A DNA stretch of 64,000 bases, from NCBI RefSeq assembly GCF_011043775.1, contig NZ_JAAKXY010000006.1:420792-484791 (forward strand). The letters are read 5' to 3'. Made by a program: the position numbers and the translations under genes. The DNA comes from Natronolimnobius sp. AArcel1. Lineage in GTDB: Archaea; Halobacteriota; Halobacteria; Halobacteriales; Natrialbaceae. Positions 52,900 to 60,685 of the stretch are shown here, in pieces. Under the pieces are notes generated by a model, which was not told the DNA's origin, did no database searches, and saw only the letters and a program-made list of their open reading frames with translations. The stretch's first letter is position 1, and each line of letters starts with the position of its first letter.

Positions 52900-54216
52900 C
52901 TACCGACCGCGAACCCGATCCAGCCTGCCTTTAGCGGACTTCAACACCGGATACGCCGCGTTGTAGACCGGCGTCGGTGCGTTTCTCGCGCCCGCGCGAA
53001 AGAGTCGATGTGAGAGCGGCGGTTCGGAGTTATCGACCAGTGCCTCGAGGTCGGCCCCGTCGAGCCACTCGAAGAACGATTCCTCCTCTGGGGAGTCCGG
53101 CTCGGTTTCACGGACGCGGTCGCGGATATCCTCCCACATGTAGCGTTCGTCCTGGCCGAGAACCCACTGGCCCTCCTCAAGTGCGGTTCGGATCGCGGCG
53201 TACTCCGTATCCGAGAAGTCGTAGCCGTGGTCGCTCGGCTCGAGACCGGAGAGGCGGAGGCCAACGGCGGTGCGATAGCACTTTTCGCACTCGCCGCAGT
53301 TGCCGTCCATCCGCACGTTACAGGTCTGGAGTTGGAGGTCGGGGGCGTCCGTCTCGACGTAGTCGGCGATGGCATCGAGGCGCTCCTGTCGGGTGAGTTC
53401 GTAGGCATCGTGATGGCAGCGCGTGCCGCTCCAGCGGACGTAGTCATCGATATCCGGGCGCGAGCCCCACTCGAGGTCGATGCCGTCCCAGTGGGTGGCC
53501 GCGACGTACAAATCTTCGATCCCGCGTGCGTAGGCCATCGGCGCACAGAGACCGAGCAGGCCAAGGCCGTGGCCGACGGAGCTGTACCACGCTCCATCGA
53601 CGAACCGTTTGTAGTGCGCGAGTAACATCGCGTGATCGAGCGCCTCGAGCGTATTCGTCTCGATAAAGGCCGTCTCGAGGTCGCGCTCGTCGGCGAAGCC
53701 AGACACGCGATTTTGAAGGTGTTGCCAGTCAGTCTCGCCGGAGTCGCCAGGTGAAATGGTCCAGCCGCGGATGCTGACGAGCGTGGGTGACTCCTCGCGA
53801 TGGCGAACGTAGGAACTCGTCGAGTCGACGCCGCCGGTAAAGAGCAAGGCGCTGTCGCTTGCGTCGGTCGCCCGCTCGGGTGGTTCGGACTCGGTCGTCT
53901 CTTTGGCGTACAGCGTCCCACCCTCGAGAAAGTCGTACATCTCGAGTAACGAGGCTTTGACATCCTCGAGCGCACGCGCGAAGGTCGCGTCGACGTCGTC
54001 GACGTAGACATCTGCGCCGTTGGCCCAGGCGACGGGACAGACGTTTGCGAGGACGGGAATTACCAGCACGCTCTCGGGAACGTCCTCGATAGATCGGTCG
54101 TAGCTGGTCGTAAACGGCTTTCCAGTGAAAAAGCGCGCGAGATCGGCGGACGGGCGAACGTCACACTCGAGGGTTGTTCCCTCTACAGTGGGCCGTTCGA
54201 TGACAATCGATGACAT
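52900..54216 (-). CDS. PP-loop ATP-pyrophosphatase-like protein with zinc site
   Basis: 438 aa from ATG 54216. PP-loop SALLFTGGVDSTSSYVRHR (about residues 127-145) shows the SGGxDS-type site as TGGVDST. Later a Cys cluster, CNVRMDGNCGECEKCYRT (about 299-316), probably binds zinc, as in QueC/ExsB-like enzymes. The N-terminal 110 residues are a separate domain with no recognised family. Known relatives adenylate a carboxylate or make amide/nitrile bonds. In this setting it might modify a uronic acid of the glycan (inference). It lacks the ATAACAAA element. Confidence 0.78.
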   Translation of the reverse strand: MSSIVIERPTVEGTTLECDVRPSADLARFFTGKPFTTSYDRSIEDVPESVLVIPVLANVCPVAWANGADVYVDDVDATFARALEDVKASLLEMYDFLEGGTLYAKETTESEPPERATDASDSALLFTGGVDSTSSYVRHREESPTLVSIRGWTISPGDSGETDWQHLQNRVSGFADERDLETAFIETNTLEALDHAMLLAHYKRFVDGAWYSSVGHGLGLLGLCAPMAYARGIEDLYVAATHWDGIDLEWGSRPDIDDYVRWSGTRCHHDAYELTRQERLDAIADYVETDAPDLQLQTCNVRMDGNCGECEKCYRTAVGLRLSGLEPSDHGYDFSDTEYAAIRTALEEGQWVLGQDERYMWEDIRDRVRETEPDSPEEESFFEWLDGADLEALVDNSEPPLSHRLFRAGARNAPTPVYNAAYPVLKSAKGRLDRVRGR

Positions 54217-54506
54217 TGCGTGGCCCAACCCACCACAAAGGGGTACAAAAACCATCAGAATCGTTGATCGGTCGCTGAACCTGAAATCATTCCATAGCAG
54301 ACGGTCAACAGCCGATAAGGGACTCGTACTCGAGGGCGTGGGCTACGATCAGCACTGTTTCGTCGCTCGTTTGAGCTAATCCAGGAGCGACCGCTGTGGC
54401 GCATTCAAGTGAAACTGCGGGCAATGGTGTCTTTCGCCCCATACAGAGAGGTCAGTCGCTCGAGGTGCCTGAGAGGGTAAAACAGGATGACGCCGATAGG
54501 AGCCGT

Positions 54507-54516
54507 ATAACAAACC
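54507..54516 (+). promoter_or_regulatory. ATAACAAACC element
   Basis: Exact core copy, 38 nt upstream of the mini-ORF ATG at 54545 and 88 nt before the membrane-protein start. Confidence 0.6.
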
Positions 54517-54544
54517 CCGTTATTGACGACGTGCTCGCAAAGAC

Positions 54545-54598
54545 ATGTGTATCGACAGCGAACCGCGACTGCGTTGTGTTGGTGATGAATCGATATGA
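54545..54598 (+). CDS. 17-codon leader ORF coupled to the membrane-protein gene
   Basis: ATG 54545, product MCIDSEPRLRCVGDESI; its TGA overlaps the next ATG (ATGA, 54595-54598). First ATG after the ATAACAAACC element, just as at 35567. Confidence 0.4.
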   Translation: MCIDSEPRLRCVGDESI

Positions 54599-56385
54599 GT
54601 CGGACGACACTCAATCTCACGTTTGCGATTGGATTTCTCGCAGCGGCGGCTGGCATCCTCATCGCCAGAGCAAACCCTGCAACGGGGTATGAGCCGTCTG
54701 TGTATCTTGGAACGCCGACGGCGGTCTGGGTCGGCTTCGCGATTGCGATGGCGATCGGTGTCGGAACGGCAATCGCCTGTCGTGGCCACTATCAGGCGAT
54801 TGGGATCGGTCTCGGGAGTCTTGTCGCAACGTCGATCGTTGCGCTGCCAATCCTTCGAAACTACCGGTTTTCGGGGATGGGCGATGCACTCTCACACCTC
54901 GGCTGGACCCGTGACATCGTCGAAGGTGGAATGTACCCACACGACCTGCTCTACCCCGGGGTGCACTCGATCGGCGTCGTGTTCCACTTCCTCGGTGGCA
55001 TCTCGATCGAGCGCGCGCTGTTGTTTACCATCCTGCTCCTGTTTATCCCGTTCCTGATCTTCGTCCCGCTGACGGTCAGGGAGATCGCCGGACCAGGTGC
55101 AGCAGTCGGCTTCGCTGCCGTTGTCTCGTGGATGGTGTTGCCGATCAACAACATCGCAACGCACATGGGCGTTCACTCGAACTCCAACGCCCTGTTTTTG
55201 GCCCCTGTCGTGATCTTCGCGCTCGTTGCCTACCTGAACCGGCAGGCGACGATCGAACGACTCCCGTTCGGGCTCTCCCCGTTCAGCGTCGTGTTGTATC
55301 TCTCGGCGTTTGCCTTGCTGTTAGTCCATCCCCAGCAGATGGTCAACATTGTCGTCCTCGTCGGTGCAATCGCTGGGGTACAGTTTCTTGCACGCCGGCG
55401 CTACGACGATCACCCCATCCTCGAGCAGCCAACCACCTACGCACACACTGCCGTCCTGGGCGGATTCTTTACCGTCTGGGCGGCCTCAAACGAACGGTTC
55501 CGGAACGCAATCGTCAGTCTCGTGGATGGTGTGCTGGCAGATGATGTTGGTACCGAGCAGGAAGTTGACCAACGCGAAGCCTCGTTGCTCGAGATTGGCG
55601 GAAGTATCGAAGAGTTGTTCGTCACGATGTTTCTCGAGGCGGCGATAATCGGTCTCATCGTTGGCCTGTTCGTCCTCGCGATGTGGCTGGGCTGGACGAA
55701 CACGACGCGGGCAACAGCGTCGCACATAACGTATCTCGGGCTTGCACTGATTCCACTCGGTGGAATCTTCCTTGTGTACTTCGTCGGGACGCCGACGATG
55801 GCGTTCAGACAGGTTGGATTCATCTACGTGATTCTAACGATCATCGCCGGCGTTGCACTCGCACACTTGTTCGGCGGCCTTTCAGGCTACATTACACGAC
55901 CCGGTGCGAACACGGTTGCCGCGCTTGCACTCGGGGCGTTCCTCGTCCTTGGGTTGATGACTGTCTATGCGTCGCCAATTATCTACAGTCCAAGCCAGCA
56001 CATTACCGAGCAGAAATTCAGTGGATACGAGTCCGGCTTCGAACACGCGGCTGAAGAGAGACCGCACGTCGGAATGGGGTACGATCCATACCGGTACGAC
56101 CACGGCATCAACGGCCTTGACCGCGAGGATGTTCTGAGTGGTGCAACGCATTCCAGTGGTGAAATCGATCCGGAACAGTTCGAAGCGGGTAATTACAGCG
56201 GTGCCTATCACGATTCAGACTACTATTTCACGGTTACTGAATTCGACGTAACCCGCGAAACACAGGTCTATCAGGGCTTACACCACAGTGAGGAAGCACT
56301 CGAGGGGATCCAGTACGATCCCGCGGCGGACAAAGTAATTTCGAACGACGAGTTCGATATGTACGCCGTCGCTAGCGATGAGTAA
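54595..56385 (+). CDS. Large polytopic membrane protein, GT-C-like topology (second copy)
   Basis: 596 aa. About 13 membrane segments to residue 455, then a soluble tail. Paralogue of the protein at 3846: both have DAL.HLGW.R.I.EG and a YP.(I/V)H phrase in the first external loop (about residues 86-118), ILIARANPATGYEPSVY versus ALVARGSPATGYEVSIY near residues 20-36, and the SGYE motif before the tail (about 476). Family not named with confidence. A sugar polymerase or glycan ligase role is inferred from topology and context. Confidence 0.8.
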   Translation: MSRTTLNLTFAIGFLAAAAGILIARANPATGYEPSVYLGTPTAVWVGFAIAMAIGVGTAIACRGHYQAIGIGLGSLVATSIVALPILRNYRFSGMGDALSHLGWTRDIVEGGMYPHDLLYPGVHSIGVVFHFLGGISIERALLFTILLLFIPFLIFVPLTVREIAGPGAAVGFAAVVSWMVLPINNIATHMGVHSNSNALFLAPVVIFALVAYLNRQATIERLPFGLSPFSVVLYLSAFALLLVHPQQMVNIVVLVGAIAGVQFLARRRYDDHPILEQPTTYAHTAVLGGFFTVWAASNERFRNAIVSLVDGVLADDVGTEQEVDQREASLLEIGGSIEELFVTMFLEAAIIGLIVGLFVLAMWLGWTNTTRATASHITYLGLALIPLGGIFLVYFVGTPTMAFRQVGFIYVILTIIAGVALAHLFGGLSGYITRPGANTVAALALGAFLVLGLMTVYASPIIYSPSQHITEQKFSGYESGFEHAAEERPHVGMGYDPYRYDHGINGLDREDVLSGATHSSGEIDPEQFEAGNYSGAYHDSDYYFTVTEFDVTRETQVYQGLHHSEEALEGIQYDPAADKVISNDEFDMYAVASDE

Positions 56386-56412
56386 GCACTCGAGGAACGA
56401 CAAATTCAGGCC

Positions 56413-56422
56413 ATAACAAAGC
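56413..56422 (+). promoter_or_regulatory. ATAACAAAGC element
   Basis: Exact core copy, 40 nt upstream of ATG 56453. Confidence 0.6.
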
Positions 56423-56452
56423 CCGGTACGTCCGTTTGTTGGTGGTACGATC

Positions 56453-57694
56453 ATGCCTGCTCTCGACGACGTTCGTGTGCTGGACTTGACACGAGTGCTG
56501 GGCGGCCCGTACTGTACGATGTTGCTCGCCGACATGGGCGCAGACGTCGTAAAAATCGAGCCGCCGGGCGGTGACTTCGTTCGCGAAACACCCCCATTTC
56601 ACGACGATGACGACAACTTTGGTGGCTACTTCCAGAGTATCAATCGCGGCAAGCGAAGCATCGAACTAGATTTTACGAGTGAAGAGGATCGCGAAGACTT
56701 CCTGTCGCTCGTCAAAGCGGCGGACGTCGTCGTCGAAAACTACCGCACGGGGACGATGGAAAAGTTCGGCCTCGAGTACGAGAAACTGGCGGAACTCAAC
56801 CCACAGTTGGTGTATGCGGCGATGCGCGGATTTGGTGACCCGCGGACGGTGCCGAGTCCAAAACAAGACGAACCCGCGTTCGATCTGGTCGCCCAGGCGC
56901 TTGGTGGCGTCATGCACCAGACCGGGCAGTCGGATGGCCCGCCAACGAAGGTTGGCTTCGGTATTGGCGACATTTTCACGGGTGTCTTGCACACGGTCAA
57001 CATCCTCTCAGCGTTGCACTATCGCGACCGCACAGGCGTCGGCCAGTTCGTTGACACCGCGATGTACGATTCAATGTTGAGTCTGGCCGAACGCGCTGTC
57101 TACCAGTACTCCTACACCGGCGAGGTACCAGAGCGCTGTGGCAATGCCCACCCCACACTGTTTCCATACAACGCCTTCGAAGCTGAAGACGGCTACGTCG
57201 TCATCGCTGCGCTAACCGACCGCCACTGGCAGAGTCTCTGTGAGCGGATGGACCGCCCCGAATGGGCCGTCGACTACCCTGACGCCGCAGACCGCCTCGA
57301 GCATCGCGACAGACTCCGAGACGGCATTGCCGAGTGGGTCGGCTCACAGAGCGTCGAGGAAACGCTCGAGTTGCTCAATGGGTCGGTGCCGAGCGGGCGC
57401 GTTCAGGACGTCTCGGATGTATATAAGTCCGAACATGCTCACCAGCGCGAGATGCTTGTCGAGTCCGACCTCCCAGAGAGCGACGAGACAGTGACGATTG
57501 CCGGCACGCCGATCAAGATGGCAAAGACGCCGCCGGAACCTGGGGCCCGCGCGCCCCTGCTTGACGAACACCGCGAGGAACTGCTGGGAAACGCTGAGCA
57601 GCCGTCGAAGCCGGAACCCAGTCCGGAACCAACAGCCAGCGAACAGGACGTCGGAGCGATGGGATTCCCAACAAGCCAGTCACAGGATGACTAA
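56453..57694 (+). CDS. CaiB/BaiF-type (class III) CoA-transferase
   Basis: 413 aa. VRVLDLTRVLGGPYCTMLLA (7-26), ADMGADVVKIEPPGGD (26-41), NRGKRSIELD (64-73), and the catalytic Asp in GFGIGDIFTGVLH (D173). The C-terminal 35 residues are a disordered Pro/Glu/Ser tail. Family reaction: transfer of CoA between carboxylic acids. It is unusual in a glycan cluster; it shares the cluster promoter element and is followed after 5 nt by a GNAT gene, so it might supply an acyl-CoA donor for glycan acylation (inference). Confidence 0.9.
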   Translation: MPALDDVRVLDLTRVLGGPYCTMLLADMGADVVKIEPPGGDFVRETPPFHDDDDNFGGYFQSINRGKRSIELDFTSEEDREDFLSLVKAADVVVENYRTGTMEKFGLEYEKLAELNPQLVYAAMRGFGDPRTVPSPKQDEPAFDLVAQALGGVMHQTGQSDGPPTKVGFGIGDIFTGVLHTVNILSALHYRDRTGVGQFVDTAMYDSMLSLAERAVYQYSYTGEVPERCGNAHPTLFPYNAFEAEDGYVVIAALTDRHWQSLCERMDRPEWAVDYPDAADRLEHRDRLRDGIAEWVGSQSVEETLELLNGSVPSGRVQDVSDVYKSEHAHQREMLVESDLPESDETVTIAGTPIKMAKTPPEPGARAPLLDEHREELLGNAEQPSKPEPSPEPTASEQDVGAMGFPTSQSQDD

Positions 57695-57699
57695 CACGT

Positions 57700-58890
57700 A
57701 TGGCAACTAACCAGACTGACCAATCGACGACAGGGACTGACGATACGACGGCGACGGCTCCCGAGCGCGATCCGATTCCGAGCGCTCCGGACGACGACGA
57801 GGACGATCCCTACGTCATCCGTCCCTACGAACCCGACGACAGGGAGGACTTCCTCGAGTTATACGACCAGGTCCTCGGCGACCGAAACGACGAGTGGTTC
57901 CGCTGGAAGTACGAGGACAACCCCTACAGCGACCACGTGCCGATGATCGTCGCGACCTACGAAGGCCGCATCGTTGGTACGAAGCCGGCGTTCCCACTCG
58001 AGTTGCGTATCGGTGAGAAAACCTATCAGGGGCTCCAGCCGGCAGATGTGATGGTCCACGAGGATCATCGACGGCGCGGGCTGTACTCGCGGACGACCGA
58101 GCAGCTCAAAGAGCGCTATCGCGACCGCGAGGCTGCACTGTTCTTTAATTTCCCGAACGAGGCGACGCTTTCGGGGAGTCTCAAACACGGCTGGCAGATC
58201 GTCGAGGAGGTGCCGACCTACTATCGCGTCCAGCAACCCGATGCCCTGGCCGGCGACAACGAGCGCCTCGAGACGCTTGCGAAATTCGCCCGGCCGTTCG
58301 CAAATGTGTATCTTCGCGCACGCGAGGCAACGGTTCGGTCACCCCATGATGTGACGGTTCGGCGCTTCGCGGACGTGCCGGTCGAGCAGTTTGTCGAACT
58401 CGCTGAGCAGGCGACGCCGGGGACGATACACGCGAATCGCGACGAGACGTTCTACGAGTGGCGATTCAATAATCCCCTGTGGTCTTACGACGCCTACGTC
58501 GCAACACGCGGTGGAGAGCCAATTGCCGGACTCATCACCGGAACGCGAACCGAGGACGGGACGAAAGAAACCTGTCTGACCGATGTGGCACCACTCGGAA
58601 CGACGACGGAACGACGCGACGGACTGGTTGCGATCCTCGAGCGCATCCTCGATGACCGCCGGAGCGTTGCGATGGTGGCGGCCAGCGGCCGGGCACTCCC
58701 GTCGGATTTGCTTGCACGGTTCGGGTTCCGGTCTGATCAGTCGCGGCCGTTTTCCAGATTGACACAGCCGACGACGCAGGTGACGTATCCACTCGCGGGT
58801 GACGACGGCCACAAGTGGACCGTCGCCGGACGGGCGATCACCGACCCACTAAACTGGACAGTCACGTTTGCCGAACAGGACACTTGGTAG
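57700..58890 (+). CDS. GNAT-family N-acetyltransferase (second copy)
   Basis: 396 aa. After an acidic disordered N-terminus of about 35 residues, the GNAT domain has EWFRWKYEDNPYSDHVPM (about 63-80) and the CoA-binding loop VHEDHRRRGLYSR (about 117-129). The second half mirrors the paralogue at 8752 (FYEWRFNNPLWSYDAYVATR). It starts 5 nt after the CoA-transferase stop, so the two form an operon. Inferred: it uses an acyl-CoA to decorate an amino sugar. Confidence 0.87.
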   Translation: MATNQTDQSTTGTDDTTATAPERDPIPSAPDDDEDDPYVIRPYEPDDREDFLELYDQVLGDRNDEWFRWKYEDNPYSDHVPMIVATYEGRIVGTKPAFPLELRIGEKTYQGLQPADVMVHEDHRRRGLYSRTTEQLKERYRDREAALFFNFPNEATLSGSLKHGWQIVEEVPTYYRVQQPDALAGDNERLETLAKFARPFANVYLRAREATVRSPHDVTVRRFADVPVEQFVELAEQATPGTIHANRDETFYEWRFNNPLWSYDAYVATRGGEPIAGLITGTRTEDGTKETCLTDVAPLGTTTERRDGLVAILERILDDRRSVAMVAASGRALPSDLLARFGFRSDQSRPFSRLTQPTTQVTYPLAGDDGHKWTVAGRAITDPLNWTVTFAEQDTW

Positions 58891-59220
58891 GCTCGCGCGC
58901 ACAGCAGATGGCGCTCAAGGGACAGTAAATCAACTCGTATACGAGACCGTCTCTCGGTGTGATGAGTAGTGGTTTCAAACCAGTAGCAGCGCTGATAAAA
59001 CTACAAACAACACTCTAAGCGTCGCTCGAGCGGAGTAAGCACATATTTACCGGGAAAATTCGATATTGAGGGGCTGGAACTGCCGGCTATACATTCATCT
59101 ATTCGTGAAGAAATCGCCATACATTGTAACCATTCTCCAACAGTTAGAAACAGTGTCTGTAAATTTAATCCATTATGACACAGAAAAGTTTATGAGTGTA
59201 AGGGCAGGTTACGATAGTGT
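58891..59220. other. AT-rich intergenic region
   Basis: About 330 bp, AT-rich from 59040 onward. It holds the promoter-like GAAAAGTTTATG at 59183-59194. No gene was seen. Confidence 0.45.
59183..59194 (+). promoter_or_regulatory. GAAAAGTTTATG box before the beta-helix gene
   Basis: The TTTATG core starts 32 nt before ATG 59221. The same GAAAGTTTATG box, at the same spacing, precedes the next beta-helix gene. Confidence 0.55.
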
Positions 59221-60156
59221 ATGGCGCAGTACCCCCGTACGTCCGAGACGGACGCTTCTCAGACTACAGGCCGTAATACCGAATTAAGCCGACGCAGCTA
59301 CGTACAGTCGATTGCAGCGGTCGCAACTGGTGCGGCCGCACTCGGCACCGTCGGCACGGCCGCCGCCGACGACGACTACGAGGTTATCGAAGCATCCGGT
59401 CAGACGATCCAGGTTGGCGATGGTGAAACCTGGGAGAACAAGCTTATCGACATGACGACCGGCGGTGATATCATTATCAACGCCTATGGGTCCGATTGGA
59501 CGATCCGAAACATCGGCTTCGACGGCCGAAACACCTCCGGCACCGGCTCCGCGACGTTCGGTGTCTGTGAAGAAGGTGGCTCGAGTACGATCGAAAACAT
59601 CTACCTCGGCGATGGTTCCAACGAGCAAAACGGTGCCTCGACCGGCCACGGTCAGACCGCCTTTTGGGTCGACCCTGACCACTCCGGGCACGTCGATTTC
59701 CAGCACCTCAACATTCAGGGCTTCGCAGATAACGCAATCTACGGCTCTGCACCCGGCAACGCTGGTGGTGGGACCCTCCACATCGACGAGAGCTTCGCTG
59801 CGAACTGTCACGTCTCTCATTTCCGACTCGCAACGGAAGGGAGCAAAGTGACGAACTCGAGCATTTACGTCGACGACGAAGACTACGCAGGCCGGGGCAT
59901 CTGGGCCTGGGCACCCGGCACCATTGAGGTCGAGAACTGCCAGATCGAGATGAACGGACACCACACCGCAATCGACGCGGGTGCGAACGGCAACGGAACG
60001 ACCGTCGATGTGATTGACTGTGAGTACGACGACGAGGCTGGTATTGCCGAACACGACGGTTCGACCGTCGAACTCGAGGATACGGGCACCGATCCCGAAC
60101 CGTATGTTCCGGATGGCGTCCCGACGAGCGCCGAAGAAGCCGCACTCGGCGAATAA
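59221..60156 (+). CDS. Secreted beta-helix protein (short form)
   Basis: 311 aa. Tat signal with SRRSYVQSIAAVATGAAA (about residues 24-41). The beta-helix follows from DDDYEVIEASGQTIQVGDG (about 50-68) to about residue 290, with WTIRNIGFDG and STIENIYLGDGS matching the copies at 1 and 60686. It ends at the VPTSAEEAALGE phrase, exactly where the longer paralogues continue into a linker and C-terminal repeats. It may act on extracellular polysaccharide. No catalytic triad was identified. Confidence 0.87.
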   Translation: MAQYPRTSETDASQTTGRNTELSRRSYVQSIAAVATGAAALGTVGTAAADDDYEVIEASGQTIQVGDGETWENKLIDMTTGGDIIINAYGSDWTIRNIGFDGRNTSGTGSATFGVCEEGGSSTIENIYLGDGSNEQNGASTGHGQTAFWVDPDHSGHVDFQHLNIQGFADNAIYGSAPGNAGGGTLHIDESFAANCHVSHFRLATEGSKVTNSSIYVDDEDYAGRGIWAWAPGTIEVENCQIEMNGHHTAIDAGANGNGTTVDVIDCEYDDEAGIAEHDGSTVELEDTGTDPEPYVPDGVPTSAEEAALGE

Positions 60157-60685
60157 CACAACGTGGTCCCTCGCTGACGCAGCCCTCCACTGACGCTGCC
60201 ACTCCCTCCACTTCACCCCACTGGTCCCCCTGACGCACTCGCTGGTGGCGTCAACTCTTGTTCGCGGTCTTGTTTTTGGTTATTTCACTGGGTTGAACAA
60301 CTGAGTTTCGCAGTGAGTAACGTATTCTAACTGGTGACCCTCACTGCTACCAACAGGTGTGCTCATCGCAGTGTCACCGGCAGTGATATCACACCAACAA
60401 AACGGAAACTCGCTCGAGAACGGCTCTCGAGAGAGATATCAACAGTCACCAATAGCAGACCTACAATTACAAGTGTTGATTACTACAATCGAGTCAGACA
60501 TATATCAATTATCCACTGGGTAATAGCGTCTTACGTGCACATTCCCGTGACACTTCCCGATATGGTTTTGATAGTATTCGTTCATGGTTTTCTGAATATT
60601 TGTACAGGAAAAAGAGAAAATAGCGATAATTTAAGTATTATAGAGCGGAAAGTTTATGCCGGTAGTATATTATTACCCGTTTGCA
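60157..60685. other. AT-rich intergenic region between two beta-helix genes
   Basis: About 530 bp. A T5 tract at 60273-60277 may end the first transcript. GC is clearly low from 60450 to 60660, where the GAAAGTTTATG box lies. No credible gene was seen. Confidence 0.45.
60648..60658 (+). promoter_or_regulatory. GAAAGTTTATG box before the long beta-helix gene
   Basis: The TTTATG core begins 33 nt before ATG 60686, nearly as for the gene at 59221. The ATG inside this box (60656) is in frame but would lie within the promoter, so 60686 is the better start. Confidence 0.55.
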
